Part shown: in pieces, positions 39,061 through 51,684 of the stretch
How the letters are laid out: each line of letters begins with the position of its first letter
Position numbering within the stretch: position 1 is the stretch's first letter
Origin: Pleodorina starrii
Taxonomy: Eukaryota; Chlorophyta; Chlorophyceae; Chlamydomonadales; Volvocaceae
DNA length: 64,000 nucleotides
Direction of reading: 5' to 3'
NCBI GenBank assembly: GCA_030267565.1
Contig: BRXU01000008.1
Coordinates: 2,356,001 to 2,420,000, forward strand
The notes under the pieces: generated by a model
Databases searched by the model: none
Told to the model about the DNA's origin: nothing
The model's input: the letters and a program-made list of their open reading frames with translations, nothing else
Made by a program: the position numbers and the translations under genes

Positions 39061-39578
39061 TTTACTATCGGCCGAACTGGAACCTGGCCAACAGAACCCC
39101 GCCCTTGGTGAATCTGGTACACAGCACGGTCTAGGGCATTCAACTGACCAATACCACTTCTATCGGCAGAAACATTGCACTCTCGTTTATTCAGTACGGA
39201 CGTACAGCAGCTCAACATTTTGCTGCTTACCATGACAGGCGAAACTACTGACGAAATACATTTGTGACTGCAGCCACTAGCTGAAGTCTTTAGTTAATAT
39301 TGCGCACCTCGTGCTTGTTTTCGTGCCTCCCGTTGAATTATCTACCGCTATCTCCAAGCCGCTGTCCAAACTTACTCGAACCATCATTAACACACAACGC
39401 CTCCACAATTAATTTTGTCAATACCACGTAGAAACGGGGACCGCAACGACCACACTGGCCTAACACAAAAGTCCGCAGCTGCGGTCCCCCGGCTTCCTCC
39501 TCGCGGTGCAAACGGGCCGCGGTCGTCCTCCCTCTCTCCAGTAGCCACCCCAAACACCCTACACCGCGGCCGTCAGCG
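39061..39578. promoter_or_regulatory. Divergent intergenic region
   Basis: The 518 bases between the starts of the minus-strand mitochondrial gene and the plus-strand SNARE gene must hold both promoters. It is AT-richer than its neighbours at 39140-39440. I see no clear TATA box. Confidence 0.4.
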
Positions 39579-42500
39579 ATGTGGAAGAAGGGCGGGGCAG
39601 CCGCGGCCGCTGTGCCGCAGCGGCAGGAGGAGCAAAACGCCCGCAACGACCTGTTCACCGGCAAGGAGATCAACATCGACCCGACGCAGATACCGCTGGA
39701 AGACCAGACTGTAGACCAGCTCGTGGACACAGCCGTGCGGACGCACAAGGACACGACCGCAGTGGCGCAGCGCGCGCTCAGGGTACGGCAGATCCCCGCC
39801 CTCCCGGAAATGGGACAATTCGAGGGAAACGGTTTGCACTGCTGCCCGGCAAGAGAGATGCCATGCTGCGCAATCTAAATGGAGGTGTTCTGAGAGGTTG
39901 GCACGAAACCACGAGTTGCCATCCATGTTGTCAGGGCCCTGACGCAAAGGGCCCCGGGGTCGCATGCGGTGCGGTGGTAACGACCCACGGGTCCCGCACG
40001 CGTTCTCCCTCGCCTCCCTGGCTCCCTCCCAGCACCTTGCCGGCCTATCCTCTCCGTTGCCAAGGCCGCGACGGATTTGCCGGGGTCCCCTGACCCTCGC
40101 TCTCGCCTCTCCCGACCCTCCTCTCCCCCCAAACAACCCCCCTCCCTCCGCCGGCCCCAGCCACATTACGCCTTTCCCGGTGCTAGAAACCAAACTTCTT
40201 TCCTAATGCTCTGCAGGTGGTTCAGGAGTCCAAGCAGATCCAGGTGGAGACGATGCGACAGTTGGAGGAACAGAACCAGACCATGCACAAGATCGGTGAC
40301 AAGATGGACGACGTAAGAAGAGAACCGGGCAAGGGCCAGACCCGCAAGGGGGGGGGCTGGACCAGGGCCGGGCCCGCAAGTGCAAAGGGCAGGCGGGAGC
40401 GGCGGGGGAGTTTGGCAGCACGGCAGCACGGATGCGGTTGCGAGGGGGCCAGGGAAGGGATGGATGCGACGTTTCGGCGCCGGGTCTCCACCCACACTCC
40501 CATCGCCCCCTCCCTCCCACCGCTCTGCCCCGTTCGTTTCCCATTGCCCGGCCACCTCCCACCTCCCTCCGTCTCCGCTGCGGTATCTTCTTTGTACCTC
40601 CCACCGGACTTCGCCTCACACCCCCCGCTCACCGCTGGTACCGCTTGCTGCATGCAACCGGTCAGTCAGTACCAACCACGTCGCATCGCACACTTTGATC
40701 CTCCTCTCGCGCCGCGCCGCGCCGCGCCTCCTCAGATGAAGAGGTATGTTCGGTAGTTATTGCTGGGTTCTGGGTCCGTTCGCTAACGCCGTCTCCTTCT
40801 CCGCTGCGGAATTCTCTTTATGCCCCTCAGATGAACGAGGAGCTGACGTACGCTGAGAAGTTGCTGAGCTACATGCGGCGGTGCTGCTGCCTGTGGGTGT
40901 GCGACTCGTGCACGGGGGCGGACCCGGAGGAGCAGCGCAAGCGGGAGTGGCGGAGGAGGGTGGAGAAGTAAGGAAGGGGAGCGCAGGGGGGCGGAGGGAG
41001 GGAGGGGATTGTAGACAGCAGGGGAAGTGAGGAGAGGAGCTGTGGGCGGGAGGGAAGGGAGAGGACCAGTGGGAGGGAGGGAAGGGGTCGAGGGAGGGAG
41101 GGAGGGATAGAGAACGGCGCACAAGGTTAGTGCTGCAAGGGGCCATCGGGGAAGGGGCCATCGGGGAAAGGGCCATCGGGGAAAGGGCCATCGGGGAAAG
41201 GACGAGATGAAGCGGAGGGGGTATGGGGTCATGGGGTGGTGAGGGTGGTAATAAGTTAGGAATGGCGGCGGAACAGGGCAGACTGGAGCGCATAAGACGA
41301 GACCATGGAGTAGCGTGGCTAGTGGACTGAGCGCAAGGAACCGCATCGGCGCCGGCGCCCCTCGTATCGCCCCACCACACGACCCGCCCCGCCCCGCTGT
41401 TGCTGTCTGGTCCACGTCGCCCCCAACGGGTCTCGCTGACCCACCGACCCGCCATCCCGCCGACCCACCGACCCGCTCCAGGGGCGAAACGCAGCTAGAG
41501 ACGGGGGCAGGCTGGAGCAAAGGCAGCGGTGCAGCGGCAGCCGCCACCGCCAACGGCTGCAACGGCCGAAAGGGCGCCGCCAACGGCAGCGGCGGCGGCA
41601 CGGACGGCCCTGGCGGTGCCCGGCGCGGTGACCCAGACGTCCGACTGCCGGAGCAGCATCGTGAGTAGCGATAATGGTGGTACGGAGCTCTACATCGTAA
41701 GCCGTACTCCTTCCCCAGCTCTACATCGCCCCCACGAGTGAAGCCTTTCGCTTAAGGCCCTGTCAGGCGCCCCGATCTGTACGTACTTCACCGCCTTGGC
41801 GCGTATACACCAGCGTGATGGCTTACCTGACTGACTGACTGACCCATCGGCCCACCGACCCACGGGTCGGCCCACCCGCCCCACCCGTCAGGTGGCGCGG
41901 AGATGCGGCTCCACGAGGAGACCCGGAAACAGAACGACATGATCGACCAGATACACGCGGGGCTGGACCAGCTGCTGGAGGGGGCCAAGGTGCGGATGAG
42001 GGGAGGGACGGGACGCCGAAGTAGAAGCCCCCTTGACCCAACCTGATGGCATCGTTCCTGATTTGATATTTTTTGAGATTTGGTATTTTTTGAGATTTGA
42101 TATTTTTTGAGATTTTTTCGTTCCTGATTCGATGTGCTGCAGGTGATGACCGACGAGCTTGCGGTTCAGAACCGGGAGCTGGACGTGCTGGACGGCAAGG
42201 CGGCGAGCACCCGGGACCGCCTCAACGACGTCAACAAGAACAGCCAGCTGCGCAACTTTGGTGAGGGCGCGGGCGGCCGGGCCGGCCGGGCAGTAATGGG
42301 GAGGTGGTAGTGAGGGATCACAAGGATGGGACCGCGAGGCGAGGCGAGTGGGGGCGCCGGGATGAGAGCAAGTTTGAAACGTCGCCGGGGTGACCCGAGG
42401 CGGCGTTGGTGGATGGGCCAGGAGGGTTGGGGGAGGGCCGAAAGCGGGGCGGGGAGGCAGGGGGCGCTGGGCGGGTCGCGGCGGCACCGCGTGCACGTGC

Positions 42501-43310
42501 GTGTGCGGTGTGCCTGATGGTATCATGCAAAGCATCCCGAGGAGGAGGGCAGGGAGGAGGGGAGGGGAGCGAGGAGGAGAGTTCAGAGACCGGCTGAGTC
42601 CCTCCTGGCGCGTGAGGGCTCGTCTTTCGGCGCGCTGCCTTGCCACCGGAAGTCCGCCTCTCGACCCCTCGCTACCTGTTTTTGAGATTAGAGGAGCGTA
42701 CCTGAACTGAAACCCGAAGTACCGTAACCAGCCAAAAAGAGGGGCTCCGGCCCCCGATGTGCATCGCGCTTCCCAGCCCGCACCCGAAGCCCACACCCGT
42801 GCCGGTATCTCAAACGCTAGGCCGCTGCCCTACCGGTAGTCCTCCTTCGCTCCTTTCCGCACGCTGTTCCCCTTCCCTGCGCCCCGCGCCTCGCACTAGT
42901 CAGCTCGCCTACACGGACTCTTCCCCGACCTTCCTGCTGCCGTCTCCCCACCACTCGCCCCACTTTACCGTTTACGGGCTCCGGCCTATACCTCCGTGGT
43001 TCAACGGCCGTGGCAGCTTGCTCACCAACGTCCGCAGTCACTCATTTTTTATGTAAAGGAGCATATCACTCTCTGACCCCCGTGGATAACCCCCGGCACC
43101 ACCGTGGTCATACCGCATCCCGCAGACCCTCACCAACGCGGCCATGACATGTGCCCCCTCCTGCCCGTGTGCCTGCCTGACTACCTGTCTGTCTGCCTGC
43201 CTGTCCTGCCAGCCCGCGGCAAGCCCAAGGCCAAGAAGGAGGACATGCTGCCCCTGCCAACCCAGTCGGATGCGGCCATCGCGGCTGCAAAGCGCCTGGC
43301 GGGGTTGTAG
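39579..43310 (+). CDS. SNAP-25-type Qbc-SNARE protein, seven exons
   Basis: Exons: 39579-39782, 40217-40312, 40831-40967, 41482-41660, 41892-41989, 42143-42260 and 43213-43310; all have GT-AG borders and phases that fit, giving 309 residues. The Qb helix is about residues 60-116 (VVQESKQIQVETMRQLEEQN, central Gln in EEQNQTM). A cysteine cluster RRCCCLWVCDSC at 116-127 is where SNAP-25 proteins are palmitoylated and so held on the membrane. A Gly/Ala-rich linker (about 146-205) leads to the Qc helix at 207-277 (MIDQIHAGLDQLLEGAK, central Gln in ELAVQNRELDVLD). Family role: supplies two of the four helices of the SNARE bundle in membrane fusion, probably at the plasma membrane. The C-terminal tail is Lys-rich. 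Confidence 0.94.
41145..41215 (+). repeat. 15-bp repeat in SNARE intron 3
   Basis: Four to five copies of a 15-base unit like GGGGAAAGGGCCATC. It is intronic and purine-rich on the plus strand. Confidence 0.85.
42057..42120 (+). repeat. TGATATTTTTTGAGATT repeat in SNARE intron 5
   Basis: Three to four copies of a 17-18 base unit rich in T, unusual in this GC-rich locus. It lies between exons 5 and 6. Confidence 0.8.
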
Positions 43311-44707
43311 CGCGGCCAAGTCAGGGCGCGAGGCCAGGTGGGCTTCGTCTCCAGAGCTGTCGACCTCTACGCCATCGGGCTGGCTTCGCGCGATCCCGTG
43401 GCGCCAGAGTCTCCCTCCGCGCGCATCTCCCCCGGCGAGCGGCCTGCGTTGCAGCGCAGGGCAGTGCGCGACCGAGTCTGAGGTGGATCCGGCAGGCGGC
43501 AGCACTGCCGCGACCGCGACCCTTCCCTGCGGCGTAGCTGCAGCGCGCGGTTGCGTGCCGTACAGCGCTTGCAAGGCGCTTTTCGTCAGGTGCGCGGTGT
43601 GTTGCGGGGTTGTTGATCGATCGAGTGCTTGGCGGGCCGGGCTTGGTCCTGTAGGGGGCGGAGTCGGAGCGGGGTTCGTGGAATGCTGGGCCCGGTGACT
43701 TTGGGAAGTGAAGAGTCGCGGGCGGCAGTGCAGCAGCCTGCGTCCGACCTAAGATGAGGTGGCGGGAAGGCGCGAGCGCTGGAGCAGCTTTGGTGGTGAA
43801 CACTGGTGGATGGTTTTGGCCGGCTGCGGCGACTTTTCCTAAGGGCGTCAGTAGTCTTAGCCGCCTTGAGGTCAGAGCTCCGGTGTCTGTATGGGACGTT
43901 TTCTTTCCTAGGAGTAGAGAAGAAACACTCAACCATTGTCAGGTTCGGATTTTCGCGTCGAAGCGTACTTAAGGACCCAGAGGTTGCGGGGTGGAAGAGG
44001 TTTCCGGTGCCGCAGTCGGCGGGAGGCCCCTTGAGCCCTCGTCCATGTCGCGGCTCGCGGGGACGTTCAATGGCTCCTAGAGGCGGCACAAGGAGGCGGA
44101 TAAGGTCGGAAGAGGGGGAGGAGGGGGGCCACAATGGGCCAAGAGGGAGGTGACGCATCGGAGCTGGTAGGTGGTAGCGGAGCCCTCTTGGGGGCGACAG
44201 CCTTGGTAATGTTCTACGATATGTTGGCACGAAATTTTGAACTTGCTCGTGGAGGCAGTTTTGATGGGAGAGGATGGAAGGCAAGTGGTTTCCCTGCGCG
44301 TGTGGTGCATGAGGAGAGGGGCGAGGGAGGGAGGCGGGATGGGGCGGCACCGTAGACGAGGAAAATGTGGTTTGGCGGATCCAGGCACCCTTGTCGCATG
44401 TACACCATCTTAATGACTGTGTGTTCGTCGAGTTTGCTGTGCTGGCGTGCCTTGAAACTACAAGTGTGTATTGAGTGGAACTGGGCTGGGCGTGCTGACT
44501 TGCTCTCGTATGGTACGACATTGGATCCATGTTTCTCGACTTGTTGAACATTCATTGGTTATTCCATTCATAAATGATAATAGGTTTGCCGTGTGTACTG
44601 TCCTGTTTTTGGAAGTTTGTATGAAAAGACAAGTTCCCGGTCAGTTGTCAACTTGTACGCAGCTACCTTCTGTCGAGCGTCTGCCTCCACATTCCAGGAA
44701 AAGAAGA
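43311..44707. other. Region downstream of the SNARE gene without a recognised gene
   Basis: It includes the 3' untranslated part of the SNARE gene, whose end I cannot place. Minus-strand frames here (for example 43586-44551) have ordinary length but no domain and look random. Confidence 0.45.
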
Positions 44708-45621
44708 ATGTCTTCGTATCACAGCCCGCAGCTTGGCGTTGACTATCACTCCCGAATGGAGGGAGGCATCTTCGGGGCTGTCGGGCGCGCAAAAGAGCGA
44801 AAGCGAGCTGCCTTAGCGCGCGAGGCCCAGGAGCGTGCGGAGCGGAAACAACGCCGGCAACAACGACTGGCACAGCAGCGTAATACGGCTCCTGCACTTC
44901 CTCCCGGACAGGTGCGCCGGGATGCAGTACTGTACCATCCTCCCGGCTACTCGCTGAATACCAAACTGCAACAGGGCTGACGAACCCATTCTCTTCCAGG
45001 ACCTGGCACTTCTGGCGGGTGCAGATGGTGGCTCATATGCGGTCGCAGGCAACACCGGTGCATCCCGTGCTAACATCGTCCCCGGTCTGACGGCGCCGGG
45101 CGCCCCTGACCGCCTGCTGGGCCCGTTGGAGGTAGCTACGCTCCTGAAGGACCTGAACGGCGGCACCCCGCCGGGCCTTACCGAGGTGTGGTTGCGACAA
45201 GGGCATAGGCGGGGTTGGCTGGATTGGCGAGGATGCGGCTTTGCGGTGACTTCCGCGGGGAGGACACCGCAGTAAGGGAACGGTGCATACACGACATGTT
45301 CGGAAGGCAAGCGAAGTCCACCAAGAATCCTTTCCCACGTGCGTGTACATGGCCCAACGTTCCTCAGCACAGCTGCTGGGCTCCTTCCGTGCAGATCTCC
45401 CTCCAGGTGACTGCGGCTTCCCCCACATCCTGAGCCTCGGACAGCCCCGGCGAATCCTTAGCTTTCCACGCACGCTCACGCAGCCCTACCTCCCCAACCT
45501 GTGGCAAACACCCCTCTAATGCCCGCCCGCAGCTAATGCCGGTGCTGGTGCAGTGCGGCGCGGACGCGGCCGGGCAGCTGCCGGCGCAGCAGTTGCCGGC
45601 GGTCGTCGTGGCGTGGAACAG
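44708..45621 (+). CDS. Unrecognised protein gene, three exons, 3' end not found
   Basis: ATG at 44708 (MSSYHSPQLGVDYHSRMEGG). Exon 1 runs to 44911 at CAG/GTGCGC; exon 2 is 45000-45185 (after CTCTTCCAG, before GTGTGG); exon 3 is 45533-45621 (after GCCCGCAG, before GTGAGC). The phases agree (0, 0, then 2), which supports the model. Exon 1 has a highly charged helix (AKERKRAALAREAQERAERK). Exon 2 reads DLALLAGADGGSYAVAGNTG and PLEVATLLKDLNGG, and exon 3 LMPVLVQCGADAAGQLPAQQ. I know no family with this pattern, and one further exon may lie between exons 2 and 3. Confidence 0.45.
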
Positions 45622-47857
45622 GTGAGCGCGGGCGCTGTGAGTCCGTCCCGCCCCCAACCAGACCAGACCAGGTCAGGCCAGATCACTTGGGTCTTCCTCC
45701 TCCCCAATGACGGTGAGCTTGAATCATCGGTGCAGCTGACAACATGGCCTCGGGTTGGGGGCCGCGAGTTTGCGGGCGTGGCGGCATCCTTGCAGCGCTT
45801 CTCATGATGTGGCATCCATCGCGGTCACGCTTTGCTACGCTTTCCCCGGCTGCCGTGAAAGGCCCCGATTTGGGTCCTCGACTTTGGTCCCGGCGCAGGC
45901 GGGTCAAGGAGCGCGGCCTGCCGGGCCTGGGGCCCTCGGGAGGGAGTGGCAGCGGCGGCGGCGCAGGCGGACGGGGTGGCGGCGGACGTGACGGAGGCGG
46001 CGGTGGGCTCTGCTCGCCCCAAGGCTGCTGCAGTGTCTCCTGAGGCAGGAGGCACTGCTCTCGCCTCCGTGCCGCACCGCGCAGTGGAGCGGAGTGGCAC
46101 CACACGCACGCACGCACTTTCCCGTGACTGCGGCCGTAGCCAGCGCCGCGACTAGCGCTGCATCAGTAGTGATGCGGCCCGCAGCAGCAGCAGCAGCAGC
46201 GGCACCAGCAAGGCTTGCACGGGGATGCACTCCCCCGCGTCGCCGTGGAGAGCCGCCGCCGCCACTAATCACCGCCAAAATCGCCACAACGGCTTCCGCC
46301 GAGCCGCAGCCAGCGCCCGCCATCAGGCAAACCACCAGATCCGCCACGGATTGTCATTTTCACGCTGCATCCAAACCCACAACTCGGTCTTCGATGCCCC
46401 GCCCAAGGCCCAACCCTGCCAAGGCGAGGTCATCGCCACTGCCTACAGCCTCAGTAGGCCTACGTCCGGAATGCGCGAATCGAATCGTGACGCGCAGCTG
46501 ACTGCTAATCTCCAGTCACCTTCGGCCAGCCGGCAGCACCCCCCACCTCCGCACAGCACAGCACGTTCTGCGCGACCTCACTGATGCTGCCGCGAGTCGT
46601 TAGGAGGTGGGTGGCCCATGGGTCATAACCCCCGTTATCTCGTGAACCCGCCAATTGCCCAGATCGGGCCAGACTTTGCCCAGATCGGAGGACTTCAATA
46701 ATGTCCAATAGTCCAATAATGGACTTTGCCCAAATCGAGGTTAAGGACCTCGATGGTTCGGTTACAACAGTGGCATTCTGAACACCGGGCTAGGCCACGG
46801 TTACGCCGCGGCCTAACCGCCCGGTTGTGGGGCTGGAGCATGTCGAGTGCAACGCACGCCAAAGTGTCCAGGGGAGACCACCGGCTCGACTTTGTGTTGT
46901 CTCGATGTTTTGGCGGGGGGGATTCTTGGCGTTCTCTTGGGAGTTGGGGCGGGCTGCCAGCCAACCACCTCTCAGGGATCGATGCACGGACCGGGGCGTG
47001 CCACTGCGGCCCTGCAAGGTAGGATACCCGCTACTTCCGGAGCCTGCAGCCCACTGTAACAACCACCACCCACCCCGACGGACCTGTCCTGGCACGCGCC
47101 GGCTCGGCCCGGGAATTTCCCCCATGAGCTGAACCGTACCTCCCTACGCCCGTGCCACCGTTGCCTCTTACCCCGCCGCTACCGTGCCTTGACCTCCGCC
47201 CTCTCCCTTCCGTGGCTCCCCCGTGCCGCCCTCCCGCCCGCAAACCCTACCCTGGATCGCGGCTGCGCCTTCCCGTCCCTCACCAGCTGCAGCACCGCCG
47301 TCGAGGCACGCTTCCCCAATAGTGGTCGCGACTTTGGAAGGCTATCTCGCCCTAAAACTTCGACAACAAAGTGAGATGCTTTTACCGGGGACAGAAACCG
47401 TAAATGTACGAAAAAAACATGGGGAGCCTGGAAACACGGTCCATCGGCTCCCATCGGCGTCTCCTCGCCAAGGCCAGGCTCTCAATCGCCGGTGAACGCA
47501 CGGAGGTTGACACATGGGTCCTGCTGCCGGGCACATATCCCCAGCAGCTCAGGCTTCCGCTGTCCGTACGAAGGTACGAAACCGTGAGGAACCGTGTCAT
47601 ACCTGCATCGGCTTCGGGATAACGTCCAGCTGCGGCTCAGGCTCTCAGCGCAATATGAATTACGACTAATTTAATAAAAGAAAAGTGGTATTCGGTCGCA
47701 GGAAGGGCAAATCTGTCTCCTAGATAGTCAATGCCTGCATTCGCAAAGAAGTCAACACATTGCTAACCTAGCTCTCATGGCCGCGTGCACACTTCAAGGC
47801 GTTGTAGCGCGATTAGCGTAAGGTGCCTCGGCTCGTGCCTCTGGCTGCCTTGTAGTC
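45622..47857. other. Stretch without a supported gene
   Basis: GC-rich Gly/Ala/Arg-type frames at 45740-46110 are low complexity. The region may contain the remaining exons of the gene at 44708 or the 5' region of the NYN gene. A CAG run lies at 46181-46202. Two short direct repeats around GTCCAATA occur at 46700-46720. Confidence 0.4.
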
Positions 47858-50800
47858 ATGTTTCACAAGCTGCATTCATGTCTGGCAGCCGGAAAGCCTG
47901 CGCTGCCGGGCCATCTTCATGGGCCACCTACGCCTTGCAAATTTCGTACTCAGCATCTCGATCAGGCACCGCTCTTGGTGAGCGTGTCAGGCAACCGGAA
48001 CGGTGACGCCTCTTCGGCACGGTGTGCGCGCCTGCGGTGCGTTGCCGTCGCCAGCCAGCAGCGTTCTGCCGGCGGGGATCGCCCAACCGAGATCTGGGTT
48101 GGGGACGGGGAAGCACATGGGCCTGTGACGACCCCCCGACAAGCCACAGAAGACGTCCTAGGGTTGGACAGGACGGCGGGACACCCGCCCGCCGAGTCTC
48201 CCAGCCCTCAGGACGCCGGGTGCCCGCCTTCTTGCTCTGAAACCCAATCAGCGAAACAGGAAGGACAGCGCCTCGCTGCCAGCGCTGCGGCGGCTGTCTC
48301 CTCGAATGCCGTCGAGCCAGAAGGTGGTGGTTGCAGCGATGCAGGCCACCACGGCGGCGGCCGCCCGGCAACGCAGCGGCGACCAGTAACGGCGCAGGGG
48401 AAACGCCTGAAGAAGGAAACGCCTGCGGAACAGCGGCAACACCTGTGCGCAACAGCGGAGGCCGTTGATGAGCGCAGCGCAGACGAGGAGCCGCTTGGCA
48501 GCCAGCGGAGCTGGGACGGCGGCGCTGCACCGGCAGCAGCAGCAGCGGCGGGCGCCTCGGCAGCGCCGGCCTCCGAGCCCCTCGGGGCCCTCCGACATCC
48601 GCGGCATCGTCCGACGCGCAAGGAGGGGCATAACAACCACGAGCAGCAGCGGCGGCGGCAACAGCCCGCAGCGGGGCTTGCCTCCCCGGCGCAAGCAGCT
48701 GGGGTGGGGACCTGCGCTGCCGGCGGGGGCGCGGCAGCAGCAGGCGCCGCCTCAATAACAGCGGCGGGGGAGGCTGCGGCCCCGAATGCGGCTTCTTCCG
48801 CGGCCGTGTCTGGGACGGCCGCTTGCGAGGAGGCTCCTCTGGGCCCAGCCTCGGTCCCGGCCCCGGCTGCTATCCTGGCGCCGCAGGGGGCAACGGAGGA
48901 GGTCGGTCCGACAGCTCAGCAGCCGGGTCCCGCTGCGCCCCAGTCGCCACAGTCTGTGCGGCCCGGCCCCGGTCCCGGCCCCGCCCTAGCCCCTGCTGCG
49001 TCCGTGTATGTGTTTTGGGACCTGGACAATAAGTACCCGGAGACATTGGACCACGCGGGGATGCTGGGGAGGCTCAGGTGGGCGAGGGCGTGTGGGCGTG
49101 TGCGTGTGTGGGCGAGTGTGTGTGCTGGGGCAACCGTGAACATTTCCCGAGAGTGTGCGTATGCGTGTGTATGCATGCCACGCCGGTCGTCCGACAGCTG
49201 CGAAGGCCACCCGAGGGCTGGAAGGGGGGGCGCCTCCTGCGCATCGCCAGGACGCCGCGCGTGTCTTTCTGGGTTTGGCGCGATCAGCCGGCATGGTGGC
49301 GCGGCTGAGGCACCGTACCTGTACCGTACTGTACTGCACCGTACATGTACCGGGGGCTCGCGCTGCCTGCGCCGCTGGCCCATGCGCAGGGATATGCTGC
49401 AGCAGTACGGCAGAGTGGTTGAGATCCGCGCGTATGGCAACCACCGGACCTTCAAGTTCGTACCGGAGGTGTGGGAGGCGGCCATGCGCCACGGCGTGAT
49501 GAAGGTCGGTCGGTCGGTCGGTTTCGGAGCGACGGTGGGGAGGGGGTCCCCCGTCAGCGAGGACGCAACAGTGAGGCGCTGCACCCGCCCCCACCCGCGC
49601 CTCATCAGCCGCCTGCGGTTCCTTCGCTGGGTTGGTTATCTTGAGTAGCCCTCCTCATACGTCCGTGCAATCTGCGGCCCGCGCTGCGGCGCATTGGCGC
49701 TCCCTCCCATCCTCTCATCTTCACCACCACCGCGTGGGGAGCTGGGGACGCACCCGCACCACCCCGAAACACCCCTTCTCCTTCTCCGCTGCGATTTTCT
49801 CTTTATACCCCAGTTCCGTGATCCGCGATCCGTGATCTGGGCGCGCAGCACACCGCACACCACAAACCACACACCAGTAGTACGCTTGGCCCGCCAGCCC
49901 CGGTCCCCAACCCAGTCACGGTACCTCCGTGCCACTGTACCCTACCACCACCACCCGCCCTAAAACCAACCCGAAGTTACGAGGGTCCGCCGTACCCTGG
50001 ATCTTTCCTGCGCCGTGCTGCGTTGCTGCCTGCCCTAAAACCCTAAAACTCTAAAACTCCTTAACCCTCGCAGCACCCGCTGAGGGGCTCTCCCACCGCC
50101 GGCGGCGGGCCATCCTCCTCCTCCTCCTCATCGTTATCGGCGTCGTCGTCGGCTGGCTCGTCGTCGTCGTCTGAGGGCCTCCGCTGTCCGCTGTGCAGCC
50201 GGCGGGTGCGGGGCGGTGAGTCCCAACTGCGCAGCCACTTCCGGCAGATGCACCAGCGGGAGCACGTCAAGAAGCTCGCGAGGATGGGCGCCGCGGAGAG
50301 GGCCGAATACGTCCAGTCCAGGAAGTCTGAGAGGCGAGTGCGCGCATGTCTAAAGAGTGTGTGAGTATGTGTGTATGTGTATGTGTATGTGCATGGCTAA
50401 GAGTGTGTGTGTATGTGTGTGCACATGGACAAGTATGTGTATGTGTGTGTGCATGGCTAAGAGTGTGTGTGCGTGTGTGCCGACACTGGGGTAAGGAAGG
50501 GTTCAGCAAGCGCGTGTAGAAGGGCACACAGGTGGGGCTGACGGAGGGGTTGGGGGGGTCCGCGAGGCGGCAGTGCTGCAGGGAGGGATGCGGCACGGAA
50601 AAGCGGCACGGTGAGGACAAGTGAGGGGGTTAGAGGCGAGCACACCGACTGCGACAGGGCATTTTCCTTCTCTTACCATCGGCCACCCCTCCTCCCGCGG
50701 GCCCAAGTGCGCTAAGCGCCACCGCCTCCTCCACCTCTTTCGCCGGCGACCCTCCTCTGCCCCCGCCCGCAGGTACCGGTCCGCCGCCCATGAGGTGTTG

Positions 50801-51684
50801 GCTCCGAAACGCGGTTACGACCTGGCGGGCATTCTGCGGCGGCTGGGTGTGACTGTGTGGGCGGTTCCCATGGGCAAGCAGAAGGCGGATGTGGTGTTGC
50901 AGCGGGAGGCGGTGGAGCTGCTGGAGGGGGAGCGGGGCAAGAGGGCGGACTTGGAGGTGGGGGGCGAGAAGGAGCGGAAAAAGAAGGAGGCGGAGAAGGT
51001 GGGCAAGAGGGTGGGGGGTTGATGGGCAGGGCAGTGAGGGCAGGCAATGGGCAGCGCCCTGCGAAGCGGGTGTAAGGGACGCGTGCCACGTCATGCAACG
51101 GCCAACGTCTAACGGCCAACCACCGGCGCCGACCCTTAAAGGGAAACGGTGTGCGCTGCCTCGCCAGCTCCTCATCTACCGAAGACGCTCGCCCCCGCGT
51201 CCTGCCGCCAGCTTTCCTCCGCCTCCTCCCTCTCTCCTCCGACTGCGCCGGCTCCGAGACCGCCGCCGCCTCCCGCTCCTCCCCGCGTGCCTCTCCCTCT
51301 CCCTCTCCCCAGCCCCCCTCCGTGTTTGTCCTGATGTCGGATGACCACGGCTTCGAGATGCTGCTCAAGCTGTTCACCATGGCGGGATGGAGGGCACTGG
51401 TCGTGTCGAACACGCGATTCAGAAACGCGGATGAGCGGCTGCCCTGGAGCAATGTGCTGCCGCCGCCTCTGCCGCCGCCACCGCTGCCGCCTCTGCCGCC
51501 GCCGCCGCCGCTGCTCCAGCGAGACGCGGACGCGCGGGGTCCCAGCCGGACAGGCGCAGGCGGGATGGTGCGCGACGGGTGCTCTTGGACGTTGATGCGG
51601 CGCCTCCTGAACAGCCGGGTGACGCCACAGAAGACGAGGACGACGCCGGAGCCGGTGGCAGAGGGTGACCATGGCGTGGAATGA
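47858..51684 (+). CDS. NYN-domain nuclease with inserted C2H2 zinc finger, gene 1
   Basis: Exons: 47858-49077, 49390-49504, 50074-50333, 50773-50998 and 51313-51684; 730 residues if the ATG at 47858 is right. About 380 Ala/Pro/Gln-rich residues precede the nuclease. NYN parts: VFWDLDNKYPETLDHAGML (acidic motif, exon 1), LQQYGRVVEIRAYGNHRTFK (exon 2), GVTVWAVPMGKQKADVVL (exon 4) and VFVLMSDDHGFEMLLK (exon 5), which bring together the acidic residues of this PIN-like ribonuclease fold. Exon 3 inserts a Ser-rich stretch and a zinc finger, CPLC-x13-H-x4-H. Exon 3 ends AG/GCGAGT, the only donor that keeps the frame, so this intron is GC-AG. Plants have the same NYN plus C2H2 combination. RNA cleavage is inferred. 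The N-terminus differs from later genes. Confidence 0.85.
50033..50056 (+). repeat. Interstitial telomere-like CCCTAAAA repeats in an NYN intron
   Basis: Two perfect CCCTAAAA units and one CTCTAAAA, the complement of the Chlamydomonas-type TTTTAGGG repeat, just before the acceptor of exon 3. The same lies at 54826-54849 and 59622-59645. Confidence 0.75.
50341..50475 (+). repeat. TGTGTATG microsatellite in NYN intron 3
   Basis: Runs of TGTGTGTATGTGTATG with two copies of GCATGGCTAAGAGTGTGTG. Repeated in each unit at 55134 and 59930. Intronic. Confidence 0.85.

Noticed and set aside
43586..44551. 321-residue minus-strand ORF downstream of the SNARE gene
   Set aside because: Low-complexity Pro/Ser/His text with no motif; likely chance in GC-rich DNA.
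50630..51175. Minus-strand ORFs of 181 and 246 residues opposite NYN exons 4-5
   Set aside because: They are recurrent only because the unit is repeated; composition mirrors the GC-rich plus-strand exons and no domain is seen.
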